DNA of 64,000 nt from Allotamlana fucoidanivorans (GCF_006265225.1 NZ_VDCS01000005.1:242192-306191); one strand, 5' to 3'. Counted from the stretch's first letter, positions 47,857-57,193 are shown. The notes: a model not told the origin generated them from the sequence alone. Translations and numbers: made by a program.

Positions 47857-48696
47857 TTAAAAATTCATTCTATATTGTGCTGGAGTAAATCTGGTTATAG
47901 CCTTAAACTGACGGTGAAAAAAAGAAAGATTAACATACCCCGTCTCAAAGGCAATCTGCTCTATAGAATCATTGGAGGCTCTCAATAATTCACATGCTTT
48001 ACTGATTCTATATTCGTTTAAATATTGGGTAAAGGTTTTATTAAATGACTTTTTAAAAAATTTAGAAAACGAAACTGGCGTCATAAAAACTAATGCACTT
48101 AGTTGTTGAGAGTTTATTTTTAATTGATAATTTGATTCTACAAACTTCATAATTTTCTGGATTCTCAATGAAGTTTTTACATTGGTTTCAAAATGGCCAC
48201 CCAAACTAAGTGTTTCAAAACGTTCAAAAGATAATCTATGCAGAATTTCCACGGTATTTAACAATTTATACATAGGTGGCAACTCCTGCATCTCTAGCAA
48301 TTGTTTACCAACTTTCTTAGCTATGGTTGTATTAAAAAGAAGTCCATTTTCACTATGCTTCAACAATTTCTTAATATGCTGAAACTCTATTTTATTCATC
48401 CACCCTTCTCCAAGTAAATCTTTATTAAACTGTATAAAAACAGATTTTGCTAAATGTTTCTTAGTGCTATTACTTTTCCAGCAATGTGGTAAATTAGAGC
48501 CTAATAACACTAATTCTTCAGGATAATAACTCTGTATAGAATTACCAACGCTTCTTATACCCGAACTCTCACAAATAAATGTCAATTCAAACTCTGGGTG
48601 AAAATGCCAAGGCGTTTCAAAATCATCCTTCTCAAAAATATCATAATGAAAAGATTGATTTAAATCATTTGAAATGGGTTCAAAAATGGCTTTCAT
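47857..48696 (-). CDS. AraC-family transcription regulator (sugar locus)
   Basis: Protein of 279 residues: a cupin-like N-terminal sensing part (PWHFHPEFELTFICESSG, with two His) and a C-terminal AraC double helix-turn-helix (SSFFKKSF..., ending ETGYVNLSFFHRQFKAITRFTPAQYR). It is divergent from the kinase operon at 48838 and next to the fucosidase gene, so it probably controls both in answer to the sugar. Confidence 0.92.
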   Translation of the reverse strand: MKAIFEPISNDLNQSFHYDIFEKDDFETPWHFHPEFELTFICESSGIRSVGNSIQSYYPEELVLLGSNLPHCWKSNSTKKHLAKSVFIQFNKDLLGEGWMNKIEFQHIKKLLKHSENGLLFNTTIAKKVGKQLLEMQELPPMYKLLNTVEILHRLSFERFETLSLGGHFETNVKTSLRIQKIMKFVESNYQLKINSQQLSALVFMTPVSFSKFFKKSFNKTFTQYLNEYRISKACELLRASNDSIEQIAFETGYVNLSFFHRQFKAITRFTPAQYRMNF

Positions 48697-48766
48697 TATG
48701 TTCTAATTTTCATAATACACAAACAAATATATTAAATAAAGACAAAATAGTACATGTTTTGACTAA

Positions 48767-48789
48767 TTAGGGATTTAATCAAACCCTAA
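48767..48789. promoter_or_regulatory. Inverted repeat between AraC gene and kinase operon
   Basis: TTAGGG and CCCTAA arms with an 11-base spacer lie in the 141-base divergent gap. A possible operator of the neighbouring AraC protein; binding is not shown. Confidence 0.4.
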
Positions 48790-48837
48790 ACTGTGATGTA
48801 ATTTTACACCTGTAATATTTATAAAGCCTTAAAAGCA

Positions 48838-49746
48838 ATGGATGTACTGGTATCGGGCATGTTGGTAGTTGATATTCTCGCGGAAGTTCCTACACATTTT
48901 AAAAAAGGAGAAAAACATGAAATACCCAAAATAATAATACAAGGAGGTGCTCCTGCTGGTAATGCCGCTTGTTTTATAGCTCAATGGGGTATAAAAACAG
49001 GATTTGTGGGCTACAAGGCCAATAATACCCTAAGCAAGATTGCTAATCAAGAGCTGGAGCGCTATAATGTTAATACTAAATTAATGCTGAATAAAACCCA
49101 TTTTCAACCAGCAATTGCCGTGGTTGAAGTTGACGAAAATAATGGTGAGCGAACCGTTTTTTACTCATTACAGGGTTATAGCCCCCTTTCAGTTAAAGAC
49201 ATTAACGAAGACTGGATTAAAGAAAAAAAACTGCTTCTTGTAGATGGATATGACATTCAAGGAAACATAGAACTCCTAAAACTTGCAAACAAATATAATA
49301 TCCCTTCTGTTTTAGACATTGAAACAGGTAACATCAATGATTTAAAACAAATGATTAAACTAGGCAGTCATATTATACTGCCCCTTGAAGGAGCAAAGCA
49401 TATAACCCAATTAAATAAACCACAAGACTGTTTAATGGCCTTAAGCTCATTAACCGACGGCCAAATAGTTGTTACCGATGGGGCACATGGTTGCTGGGCA
49501 TGGCAACATGGTAACGTTATTCATCAACCCGCATTTCCTACAACGGTAGTTGACACTACAGGGTGTGGCGATGCTTTTCATGCGGCTTATGCCATTGCCC
49601 TACTAGAAAAGAAAACATTGATAGACCGCTTACAATTTGCCTCAGCTTATGCCGCTATAATTGCGCAACATTTTGGCGGTAGAAGTTATTTTCCTAGTGC
49701 CGAAGAGGTTGAAAACGTTATACAAAAAAACACAACATTATGTTAG
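48838..49746 (+). CDS. PfkB-family sugar kinase
   Basis: Protein of 302 residues with both PfkB signatures: the N-terminal Gly-rich GGAPAGNAACFIAQWGIKTG and the C-terminal DTTGCGDAFHAAYAIAL, whose last Asp is the catalytic base (GCGD in place of the more usual GAGD). It phosphorylates a sugar with ATP. In canonical fucose use the kinase is FucK of the FGGY family, so this is not the classic gene. It overlaps the isomerase gene by seven bases. Confidence 0.93.
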   Translation: MDVLVSGMLVVDILAEVPTHFKKGEKHEIPKIIIQGGAPAGNAACFIAQWGIKTGFVGYKANNTLSKIANQELERYNVNTKLMLNKTHFQPAIAVVEVDENNGERTVFYSLQGYSPLSVKDINEDWIKEKKLLLVDGYDIQGNIELLKLANKYNIPSVLDIETGNINDLKQMIKLGSHIILPLEGAKHITQLNKPQDCLMALSSLTDGQIVVTDGAHGCWAWQHGNVIHQPAFPTTVVDTTGCGDAFHAAYAIALLEKKTLIDRLQFASAYAAIIAQHFGGRSYFPSAEEVENVIQKNTTLC

Positions 49747-51305
49747 CAGATATTTTAAACACACAACATGTAAATCATTTTAGTTCAGGTGACACAAGCA
49801 AAACTGATTTTTCAGAAAGACAAGGTATTGTAGCTCATGAAATGGAACAATTAATAAGCTACAAACCTAAATCAAAACCAGTAAAAATAGGGTTAATAGG
49901 CATTGGGTTAGAGATGCATTTTGACTGGGAACTAGCAAAAAAGTCATACAAACAGGCCCTAAATAAATGTCAAGATATTGTAGGCAGTACTACATTGTTA
50001 GCACCTGAAACACCACTTCAAACGAAAGATGAGCTGCTTAAAGCACTCAACAGCTATAAAAAACATGAACTCGCGGGAATCATTATTTATCAAGCATCTT
50101 ATATCTCAGGAGATTTGGCTTTAGCTCTGGGAAATTGGTTACGTGTGCATAAAACTCCTTTACTAAGTTGGTCTCACGACGAAGTTACAGGCGGGAGGCT
50201 CACTGCCAACAGATTATGTGGTCAAAATTTTCTTCTAAATATTTTAAATACCCTTGAGGTTAAATATTCATGGGTATTTGGAACTGCCCAATCCAAGGAA
50301 TTGAACAACGCATTATCTCAATTTTTAAGGGTGGTAATAGCGAAAAAGAAATTAGAACACAGTAAACTGCTTATGATTGGCGGCATGCGTGTACCAGGAT
50401 TCTATGACTGTGAACTCAATGAACTATCTATTTCTAAACACTTTGGAATAGGCATTGAACGCATTGATTTAGAAACCATTTGGAAACATGCCGAAAAATT
50501 TGAAGATGGTGATATTGAACCTATCGTTTATAAATTAATTCATAATGAAAAATGCCATGATAGCCAAGTTAGCAAACGTGAATTAATGCTTTCTGTTCGT
50601 CTTAGCTTAGCCATTGCAGATTATGCCCGCTTAGAGAACTATGCTGGCGTGGCTTTAAAAAACTGGCCAGAGTTATTTGACAATTATCAAATTTCAGGAG
50701 ATGGCGCTGGTGCATTAGTTCAGGATTTAGGCATCCCTGTTGCTGACGAATCTGATATGGGTGGGTTAATTACAATGGTTATCATGAACGAAATTTCAAA
50801 TGGCAAAGCACTACCCACACTCATGGATATGTCTATTTTAGATCACAAAAACAACACATTAGGCATGTGGCACTGTGGCGGATCTCCCACCAGATTATTA
50901 CGAACAAACAGCACCTATGAGGTAAGGAACCATAGCATTCTCGATAATTTTGATGAAGCACAATCATATGGTATGCTTCTAGAATTTTTGCTAGAAAAAG
51001 GCCCTGTAACTATAGCCAAATACCAATACCCTCATGCATCAAGCATGCTCTCTTTTGAAGGAGATATTATTGATTCTCCACTACAATTTAGAGGGGCTTA
51101 TGGCGAGGTAAAAACTAAAAACATTCAAGCTTCCGCTGTAGTAAGCACCATACTGAACAACGGACTAGATCATCATTGGATTGTTGGTCGTGGTCATTTT
51201 CAAGAAGACTTAAAAGAGTTTAATCATTGGACAGAAGTCAATGATTTAGATTTTTCTGAAGCCAAACTATATGGAAGAAGTATTCAAAAAAACTTAAACT
51301 ATTAA
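49740..51305 (+). CDS. FucI-like L-fucose/L-arabinose isomerase-family protein
   Basis: Protein of 521 residues with the fold pattern of the L-fucose isomerase family (GLIGIGLEMHFDWELAKK; SWSHDEVTGGRLTANRL). The expected manganese triad is present: Glu337 (VADESDMGG), Asp368 (SILDHKNN) and His486 (GRGHF), matching the positions of the E. coli FucI Glu337/Asp361/His528 set. It would convert an aldose to a ketose. Shorter than FucI (591), so the substrate may differ. Confidence 0.85.
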   Translation: MLADILNTQHVNHFSSGDTSKTDFSERQGIVAHEMEQLISYKPKSKPVKIGLIGIGLEMHFDWELAKKSYKQALNKCQDIVGSTTLLAPETPLQTKDELLKALNSYKKHELAGIIIYQASYISGDLALALGNWLRVHKTPLLSWSHDEVTGGRLTANRLCGQNFLLNILNTLEVKYSWVFGTAQSKELNNALSQFLRVVIAKKKLEHSKLLMIGGMRVPGFYDCELNELSISKHFGIGIERIDLETIWKHAEKFEDGDIEPIVYKLIHNEKCHDSQVSKRELMLSVRLSLAIADYARLENYAGVALKNWPELFDNYQISGDGAGALVQDLGIPVADESDMGGLITMVIMNEISNGKALPTLMDMSILDHKNNTLGMWHCGGSPTRLLRTNSTYEVRNHSILDNFDEAQSYGMLLEFLLEKGPVTIAKYQYPHASSMLSFEGDIIDSPLQFRGAYGEVKTKNIQASAVVSTILNNGLDHHWIVGRGHFQEDLKEFNHWTEVNDLDFSEAKLYGRSIQKNLNY

Positions 51306-51327
51306 CACCACTCAAAACAATGAAGTC

Positions 51328-52179
51328 ATGCAAAAAAAAGACTTAATAGAATTAGTAAAAACTTATAGAAATGAGCAAAAATGCTTAATCGGGTTTAACA
51401 TAAATGATATTTACGATTTAAAAGCTATTGCCCTTGCTGCCGATGAAGCACTATCCCCTGTTATGGCCATGACCTATCCACCAGTAGTGGAGCTAAATTC
51501 TAGCTTCCTGTGTAAAAAAATGGTTGAAGGTATTCAAGCCAATACCAAGCAACCTATTTATTTGCACCTTGATCACAGTACCTCTATAACTATGTGTAAA
51601 CAGGCTATTGATGATGGCTATGATTCGGTTATGATTGATGGTTCTCAAAGAAGTTTAAAAGAGAATATTGCTATGACCAAAGAAGTGGTGAAATATGCTG
51701 AATCTGCTGGTGTTATGGTTGAAGCCGAAATTGGAAAGATTATGGGCAGAGACGTTGTGGTAAAATCAGACAAGGATTTCCTAGCCAGCGTTAATGATGT
51801 AAAAGCTATTGTAGAAGAAGCCCAACCGCACATACTAGCTGTTGGTATTGGTACAGCCCATGGTTTTACTCCAAAAGCACCCAAAATTCATTTTGACAGA
51901 TTAGCTGAGATTGCAGATGCTGTTGCTGTGCCTTTAGTACTTCATGGAGGCACTGGAATCCCTGACGAAGACATTCAAAAATCTATCCAAATGGGAGTCG
52001 CTAAATTAAATGTAGGCACTATGATTCATACCACTTACATGAAATCTTTATATAACGAAATGCGCAAAGACATTGATTCGGCTTACCCGCCTTACCTACT
52101 AAAAACCGTTATTCCAGAAATAAAAGACGTAGCCTTAAATCGTTTAAACGCTGTAAATAAGCAGTATAGTCTTGCTTAA
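51328..52179 (+). CDS. Class II ketose (bis)phosphate aldolase, GatY/FbaA family
   Basis: Protein of 283 residues, the length of GatY/KbaY aldolases. Zinc ligands are His83 (HLDHS), His178 (GTAHGF) and His206 (LHGGTG); the catalytic Asp82 and Glu134 region (VEAEIGKIMG) is present. It would cleave a ketose phosphate into dihydroxyacetone phosphate and an aldehyde. Downstream of the kinase and isomerase, it completes a three-step catabolic route. Confidence 0.92.
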   Translation: MQKKDLIELVKTYRNEQKCLIGFNINDIYDLKAIALAADEALSPVMAMTYPPVVELNSSFLCKKMVEGIQANTKQPIYLHLDHSTSITMCKQAIDDGYDSVMIDGSQRSLKENIAMTKEVVKYAESAGVMVEAEIGKIMGRDVVVKSDKDFLASVNDVKAIVEEAQPHILAVGIGTAHGFTPKAPKIHFDRLAEIADAVAVPLVLHGGTGIPDEDIQKSIQMGVAKLNVGTMIHTTYMKSLYNEMRKDIDSAYPPYLLKTVIPEIKDVALNRLNAVNKQYSLA

Positions 52180-52197
52180 AATTTCTATGAAACAGAA

Positions 52198-52237
52198 AAG
52201 CCATAGCTGCTCTAGTATAAGAGAGTCTCTATGGCTT
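52198..52237. terminator. Bidirectional terminator between aldolase and tex genes
   Basis: AAGCCATAG and CTATGGCTT arms with an inner CTCT/AGAG stem lie in the 62-base gap between two convergent stops. Confidence 0.75.
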
Positions 52238-52241
52238 GTTG

Positions 52242-54359
52242 TTATTTATGCAACTTTAATTGAATACGTTTTCTAGGAATATCTACGTCTAAAACCTTTA
52301 CAATAACCTGTTGGTGTAAATGCACATGTTCGTTAACATCTTTCACAAAACTATCCGATAAATTAGAAACGTGAATTAATCCGCTTTCTTTAATTCCCAC
52401 ATCAACAAAACAACCAAAATTAGTAATGTTATTAACTATTCCTGGTAATAGTTGCCCTTCTCTTAAATCCTCTATCGTTTTAATGTTTTGATTAAAGGTA
52501 AATACCTTAGCTTGCTCTCGAATATCTAGCCCAGGCTTTTCTAACTCTTGTATAATATCTTTTAAAGTTAAAACACCAACGGTATCTGTACAGTAGTTTT
52601 TTAAATTGATTCTTTGAAGCAGCATTTTATTCCCTATAAGCTCGTGCACCGATTTTCCCAAATCTTTAGCCATTTGCTCAACTATAGCATAACTTTCTGG
52701 ATGTACGGAAGAATCATCTAAAGGGTTTTTAGCCGATTTTATTCTTAAAAAAGCAGCCCCTTGTTCAAAAGCTTTACCACCCAATCGGGGTACTTTTTTT
52801 ATGGCTTCTCTAGAATTAAACGGGCCATTTTCACTTCTAAAATTAAAAATATTTTCAGCTAATTTTGGTCCAATTCCAGACACGTAACTTAACAACGATT
52901 TACTCGCAGTATTAATGTTTACACCTACTGCATTTACACAGTTTTCTACAACAATATCCAGTTGCTTTTGAAGCTTATTTTGATCAACATCATGCTGATA
53001 CTGTCCTACTCCAATCGATTTTGCATCAATTTTAACCAGCTCGGCCAAAGGATCTTGTAAACGTCTCCCTATTGAAACTGATCCTCGAACCGTAACATCG
53101 TAATTGGGAAATTCTTCTCTTGCAATTTTAGATGCTGAATAAATACTCGCACCAGCTTCACTCACCACAAAAACTTGAATGTCATTTTTAAAATGCACTT
53201 TCCGAATTAGTGCTTCGGTTTCTCTTGATGCTGTACCATTTCCAATGGCAATAGCTTCAATTTTATAAGCATCGGCCAAAGAACTTATCTTCTTCATAGC
53301 ACCAACACTATCATTTTTTGGTGGATGCGGAAAAATAGTCTCATTGTACTTTAATTGTCCTTGAGCATCTAAACACACCACTTTACACCCTGTTCGGAAT
53401 CCTGGATCTATTCCCATAACACGTTTTTCACCCAGTGGAGAACCCAATAACAGTTGCTTTAAATTTTTAGCAAAGACAGTAATTGCTGCATCATCTGCTT
53501 TTTCTTTTGCTATTTGAAGTGCTTCATTACTTAAAGACGGTAATAATAAACGCTTATACGCGTCTTTAATAGCAATTTCAATATGGTTGGCGCAATCGTT
53601 ATGCGAACGGATGATGCGTTGTTCTATTTTATCTAGAGCACGCACATCATCAATAGTAATTTTCACACGGATAAGCTCTTCTTTTTCAGCCCTTAAAATC
53701 GCTAACAAACGGTGAGATGGTATACGACTTAAGCTTTCCTGCCAATCAAAATAATCTCTAAACTTTTGTGCAGCTTCATCATCTTGCTTTGTTTTTATAA
53801 CTTTAGTTTCAATTAAAGCAAAACGTTCTAATTGATAACGCAAATTGTTTCTAATATCGGTACGCTCGTTAATCCACTCTGCAATAATATGTCTGGCACC
53901 TTCTAAAGCATCTTCAGCAGATACCACATCACCTTTAACATATTTAAAAGCCAAAGACTCCACATCGTTAGCATTTTGACTCATAATGATTTTTGCCAAC
54001 GGTTCTAAACCATTTTGTCGTGCTTTTTCAGCTTTTGTTTTTCGGCTTTTTTTAAAGGGTAAGTATAGATCTTCAAGCGTTCTTAAATCTTCAGCTTCGG
54101 TAATTTTTAGTGCAATTTCAGAATTTAAAACTCCTTGTTCTTCCAGAGTTTTTATAATTGCTTTTTTACGCTTTTCTAAAGCTTCATATTGTTCTTTATA
54201 CTTAACAATATCTGCAATTTGAACTTCATCTAAATTTCCAGTACGTTCTTTTCGATATCGCGAAATAAACGGTATGGTACAATCTTCTTCTAAAAGTGCA
54301 ATGGTATTTTTTACAGCATCCTTTTGAAGTTGTGTATGCTGAATAATATAATCAATCAT
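52242..54359 (-). CDS. Tex-family RNA-binding protein
   Basis: Protein of 705 residues with the Tex layout: helical N-terminal region, a YqgF-like domain (GIDPGFRTGCKVVCLD, AIGNGTASRETE), a helix-hairpin-helix part (TASKSLLSYVSGIGPKLAENI) and a C-terminal S1 RNA-binding domain (GIVNNITNFGCFVDVGIKES). It is a conserved transcription-linked RNA-binding protein. Confidence 0.95.
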   Translation of the reverse strand: MIDYIIQHTQLQKDAVKNTIALLEEDCTIPFISRYRKERTGNLDEVQIADIVKYKEQYEALEKRKKAIIKTLEEQGVLNSEIALKITEAEDLRTLEDLYLPFKKSRKTKAEKARQNGLEPLAKIIMSQNANDVESLAFKYVKGDVVSAEDALEGARHIIAEWINERTDIRNNLRYQLERFALIETKVIKTKQDDEAAQKFRDYFDWQESLSRIPSHRLLAILRAEKEELIRVKITIDDVRALDKIEQRIIRSHNDCANHIEIAIKDAYKRLLLPSLSNEALQIAKEKADDAAITVFAKNLKQLLLGSPLGEKRVMGIDPGFRTGCKVVCLDAQGQLKYNETIFPHPPKNDSVGAMKKISSLADAYKIEAIAIGNGTASRETEALIRKVHFKNDIQVFVVSEAGASIYSASKIAREEFPNYDVTVRGSVSIGRRLQDPLAELVKIDAKSIGVGQYQHDVDQNKLQKQLDIVVENCVNAVGVNINTASKSLLSYVSGIGPKLAENIFNFRSENGPFNSREAIKKVPRLGGKAFEQGAAFLRIKSAKNPLDDSSVHPESYAIVEQMAKDLGKSVHELIGNKMLLQRINLKNYCTDTVGVLTLKDIIQELEKPGLDIREQAKVFTFNQNIKTIEDLREGQLLPGIVNNITNFGCFVDVGIKESGLIHVSNLSDSFVKDVNEHVHLHQQVIVKVLDVDIPRKRIQLKLHK

Positions 54360-54411
54360 AAGTTTTAAACGGGTTATGGTCGTGCTAAATAAAGGATTTT
54401 ATAATGAAAAC

Positions 54412-54452
54412 AAAAAGACCTATTAGAAAATGGGTTTCTAATAGGTCTTTTT
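54412..54452 (-). terminator. Terminator of the small Lys/Cys gene
   Basis: Long arms (AAAGACCTATTAGAAA pairing with TTTCTAATAGGTCTTT) around a four-base loop, 27 bases after the stop of the small gene. Confidence 0.8.
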
Positions 54453-54478
54453 ACAACAAGTCATTTAATCTTAAAAAA

Positions 54479-54640
54479 TTAAGCCACTTTTTTAATTAAA
54501 TCGAAACAAGGACATTTTTTACAACGTTTGTTTTCGCCTTTTTTAAACTTTTTACAGCAACTAGACTTTACTTTTTCAGGAAGTTCTACCCCTAATTTTT
54601 TAAGTTTCTTTACTGCCTTTTTCTGCTTTTTTTTCCCCAC
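54479..54640 (-). CDS. Small Lys/Cys-rich protein of 53 residues
   Basis: Minus-strand frame with a GTG start at 54640 (MGKKKQKKAVKKLKKLG, then a CCKKF and a CKKCPCFDL cluster). The frame has a stop five codons before the GTG and no ATG. A TATTTTTG box at 54669-54676 lies 29 bases upstream and a strong terminator lies downstream, so transcription is plausible. Five cysteines (CC, C, CxC) might bind a metal. I believe similar proteins occur in other flavobacteria but cannot check. Confidence 0.6.
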   Translation of the reverse strand: MGKKKQKKAVKKLKKLGVELPEKVKSSCCKKFKKGENKRCKKCPCFDLIKKVA

Positions 54641-54668
54641 CGAATAGTATCATTGATAAACTTGCGGG

Positions 54669-54676
54669 CAAAAATA
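54669..54676 (-). promoter_or_regulatory. Putative -7 box of the small Lys/Cys gene
   Basis: TATTTTTG on the minus strand fits TAnnTTTG. Confidence 0.45.
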
Positions 54677-54717
54677 TGTTATTTTTATTAAATCTAAATA
54701 AGATTAAATGTTAAAAT

Positions 54718-55236
54718 TTATTCTGAGGTATTTGTAGCAGCTGTGGTAACCGTAAGATTTTCAATATCTCTATCAAACAAATAAAGGCCACCCTTGTCAT
54801 CACCAATCAATTTAATCTTATCAAGAATCGTTCGTGCTACGGCTTCTTCTTCTATCTGTTCAGACACATACCATTGTAAAAAGTTATGGGTGGCATAATC
54901 TTTCTCTTGAAGTGAAATGTGCACCAATTCATTGATGCTTTGAGATACAAACACTTCATGATCATAAAGTTTTTCGAACATTTCTTTGAACGATTCAAAT
55001 GTGACATTAGGCTCAGACAACTGCGAAATTTTAGCATGCCCTCCACGCTCATTAACAAATTTTACTAATTTAAGCATGTGCTCACGCTCTTCATCAGACT
55101 GCGCATACATAAAACCAGCAACACCTTCTAACCCTTTAACTTCAGCCCAACACGCCATTGCCAAATAAATTTGAGACGACTCGGCTTCTATTCTTATCTG
55201 CTTATTTAAAGCTTCTTCTATTGTTTTTGATAACAT
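54718..55236 (-). CDS. Ferritin
   Basis: Protein of 172 residues with the non-haem ferritin four-helix pattern and diiron ligands (IEAESSQIYLAMACWAE, SDEEREHMLKLVKFVNERGG, QWYVSEQIEEEAVARTIL). It stores iron as ferric mineral. It shares the region with the Cys-rich protein and the AhpD-like protein, all possibly linked to metal or oxidative stress. Confidence 0.95.
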   Translation of the reverse strand: MLSKTIEEALNKQIRIEAESSQIYLAMACWAEVKGLEGVAGFMYAQSDEEREHMLKLVKFVNERGGHAKISQLSEPNVTFESFKEMFEKLYDHEVFVSQSINELVHISLQEKDYATHNFLQWYVSEQIEEEAVARTILDKIKLIGDDKGGLYLFDRDIENLTVTTAATNTSE

Positions 55237-55297
55237 AATCGTTGTTTTTACGTAAAGTTAAAGATTTTGTTGTGTCCTTTGCAAAAACCTTCATAAA

Positions 55298-55331
55298 AAA
55301 AGGTTATTCCATCATTGATGAATAACCTTTT
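55298..55331 (-). terminator. Terminator of the AhpD-like gene
   Basis: AAAAGGTTATTC and GAATAACCTTTT arms; the T run lies on the minus strand, 33 bases after the stop at 55364. Confidence 0.82.
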
Positions 55332-55363
55332 CACAACCTAATAAACTCGGTTTGTTTTAATAT

Positions 55364-55912
55364 CTAAACAGTTTCTAAAATTAAGGGTGCTACTTCTGGG
55401 AAATCTACTGGAATTTGAGTCGTGCTGTGTATGTAGTTTGAGATGGTTTTATCACCTACTTGAGAAATTACATCTATTAAATTGGCTTTTGTATAACCTG
55501 CACTAAAGAAATTTTCTAAGACATCTGCATCAGTTCTTCCTCTATTTTCTGTGATGTTTTTAGCTAATTGCGCTAAAGCATTTAGTTTGTTGTTAAATGA
55601 AGCTTTTCCTGCTCTTAGCTCTAAAATTTGTTCATCTCTAAAACCATTCATTTTTCCAATGGCCGTGTGTGCTGATAAACAATAAATACAATTGTTAACT
55701 TGACTTACCGCTAAGTTTACAACTTCTTTTTCTTTTGCCGATAATGATGTTTTAGCATTAGCGAAGTTTAAATAATTTTCTAAGGCTGTTTCACTATGTG
55801 CGTAGGTAGCATATAAATTAGGAACGAATCCTATGGCTTTTTCTAAGTTATCGAAAATGGCTTGATTATTTTCACTTACTTCTGCTCTTGTTGGTACATT
55901 AAATGTGCTCAT
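55364..55912 (-). CDS. AhpD-like (carboxymuconolactone decarboxylase family) protein
   Basis: I choose the ATG at 55912 (MSTFNVPTRAEV), giving 182 residues, because the 18 residues in front are unlike the family. The motif CIYCLSAHTAIG holds the CxxC-x3-H site of alkylhydroperoxidase-type proteins. Probably reduces peroxides or acts as a thiol oxidoreductase in the cytoplasm. It lies downstream of an AraC regulator and a small Cys protein on the same strand. Confidence 0.9.
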   Translation of the reverse strand: MSTFNVPTRAEVSENNQAIFDNLEKAIGFVPNLYATYAHSETALENYLNFANAKTSLSAKEKEVVNLAVSQVNNCIYCLSAHTAIGKMNGFRDEQILELRAGKASFNNKLNALAQLAKNITENRGRTDADVLENFFSAGYTKANLIDVISQVGDKTISNYIHSTTQIPVDFPEVAPLILETV

Positions 55913-56041
55913 AATATTAATTTTTTTAAATGTTTGATTATTAATTTTCTTGGTACAAAATTGCAAGGCTTCTGTTTGCTATACCATGTTTAAATTTCCT
56001 TTTAGATTGTCTATTTTTCCCTTTTAAATTTCAAAAAGAAT

Positions 56042-56197
56042 TTAAAAAGACACATAAGGCCTTTCTGCATCACAATAAAAATCATGAATACAACGTTGCT
56101 CACAATGTGTTTCTGGACTAATAGTGTTTACTAATTTTGATTGTTTGCCTCTAAATATTTCAATCAAATTGAAGATGGATGTGTGTTTTATATTCAT
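56042..56197 (-). CDS. Possible small protein of 51 residues with three Cys
   Basis: ATG at 56197 (MNIKHTSIFNLIEIFRG), stop at 56042; the C-terminal half holds HCEQRCIHDFYCDAERP. It lies between the AhpD-like gene and the AraC gene on their strand, with compact spacing (91 bases from the AraC stop and 129 from the AhpD start). The clustered Cys and His suggest metal or thiol chemistry. Not recognised; could be chance. Confidence 0.5.
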   Translation of the reverse strand: MNIKHTSIFNLIEIFRGKQSKLVNTISPETHCEQRCIHDFYCDAERPYVSF

Positions 56198-56288
56198 GCC
56201 TTTGTTGTTTTTATTATACCGTACAAAGATGAATAATAAGTAGAGGCGATAAAATGACTAGACTTCCTGACTGATTGTCAATTTTTCC

Positions 56289-57131
56289 CTAACGGAAGTT
56301 TTGAAGCTGTTTTTTAAAATCTGAAGGCGATAAACCCGTTTGTTTTTTGAATAAACGGCTTAAATGTGAAGCGTCATCAAAACCAACTTCATAAGCTATT
56401 TCTTTAGTCGTTTTAGTAGTATATATTAAAAGACGTTTGGCTTCCAACATGATACGCTCATGAATAATTTGAAGCGGACTGGTATTTAACTTTGCAAAAG
56501 TATTAGATAAGGTTTTTGGCGACTTGAATAACTTTTCTGCATAAAACGCTACCCTATGCGCTTCTTTAAAATGTGCTTCAACCAATAGATTAAATTCACG
56601 TAACAAATCAACTTTTGATGTTTGAGCTGTTTCAACATAACCTTCTTTCGATTTAAGTAAACGTGTGCTAATAATGATAAAACGCGCCATAAGCATACGA
56701 AGCATTTCGGCTTGAATATTATCTTTAGTTTCTAACTCATCTAAAAACACTTCATTCAATATGTTGAATTTATGCTGTTCTTCGTCTGTTAAATCTATAA
56801 TTGGAATATGCACATGACCAAAAAACAGCAAGCCAGCACAACTTACCTCATGATCGTGATCTTTTATACAATAAAACTCTCTGTTGAATTGATACACCAC
56901 CAAATCAACACCCTGTACAAACTGAAAAAACTGAACGGTTGTTAAGGTTAAAAGGCTATTGGGCTTGATGGTATATGGTTTACTGTCAACAATAATCTCA
57001 GCTTCAATCTCATTGGTTCGAATAAACGTAAATAAATCTGGTTGTTTCGCTTCTTTATAACTTTCTAAAAGCGATTCGTTTCCTATTTTTAAAATAGCGT
57101 TGGTCGAAAACTCGGTAAACATTTTCTGCAT
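56289..57131 (-). CDS. AraC-family transcription regulator
   Basis: Protein of 280 residues with a cupin-like N-terminal half and a C-terminal AraC domain (TTKEIAYEVGFDDASHLSRLFKKQTGLSPSDFKKQL). It is followed on the same strand by the small Cys gene and the AhpD-like gene, its likely targets. Confidence 0.92.
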   Translation of the reverse strand: MQKMFTEFSTNAILKIGNESLLESYKEAKQPDLFTFIRTNEIEAEIIVDSKPYTIKPNSLLTLTTVQFFQFVQGVDLVVYQFNREFYCIKDHDHEVSCAGLLFFGHVHIPIIDLTDEEQHKFNILNEVFLDELETKDNIQAEMLRMLMARFIIISTRLLKSKEGYVETAQTSKVDLLREFNLLVEAHFKEAHRVAFYAEKLFKSPKTLSNTFAKLNTSPLQIIHERIMLEAKRLLIYTTKTTKEIAYEVGFDDASHLSRLFKKQTGLSPSDFKKQLQNFR

Positions 57132-57193
57132 GGCTAATCTGTCTATCTTTTTGAGTTTACTTTACAAGATACTTTTACTTTTTTCAAAAAAAA

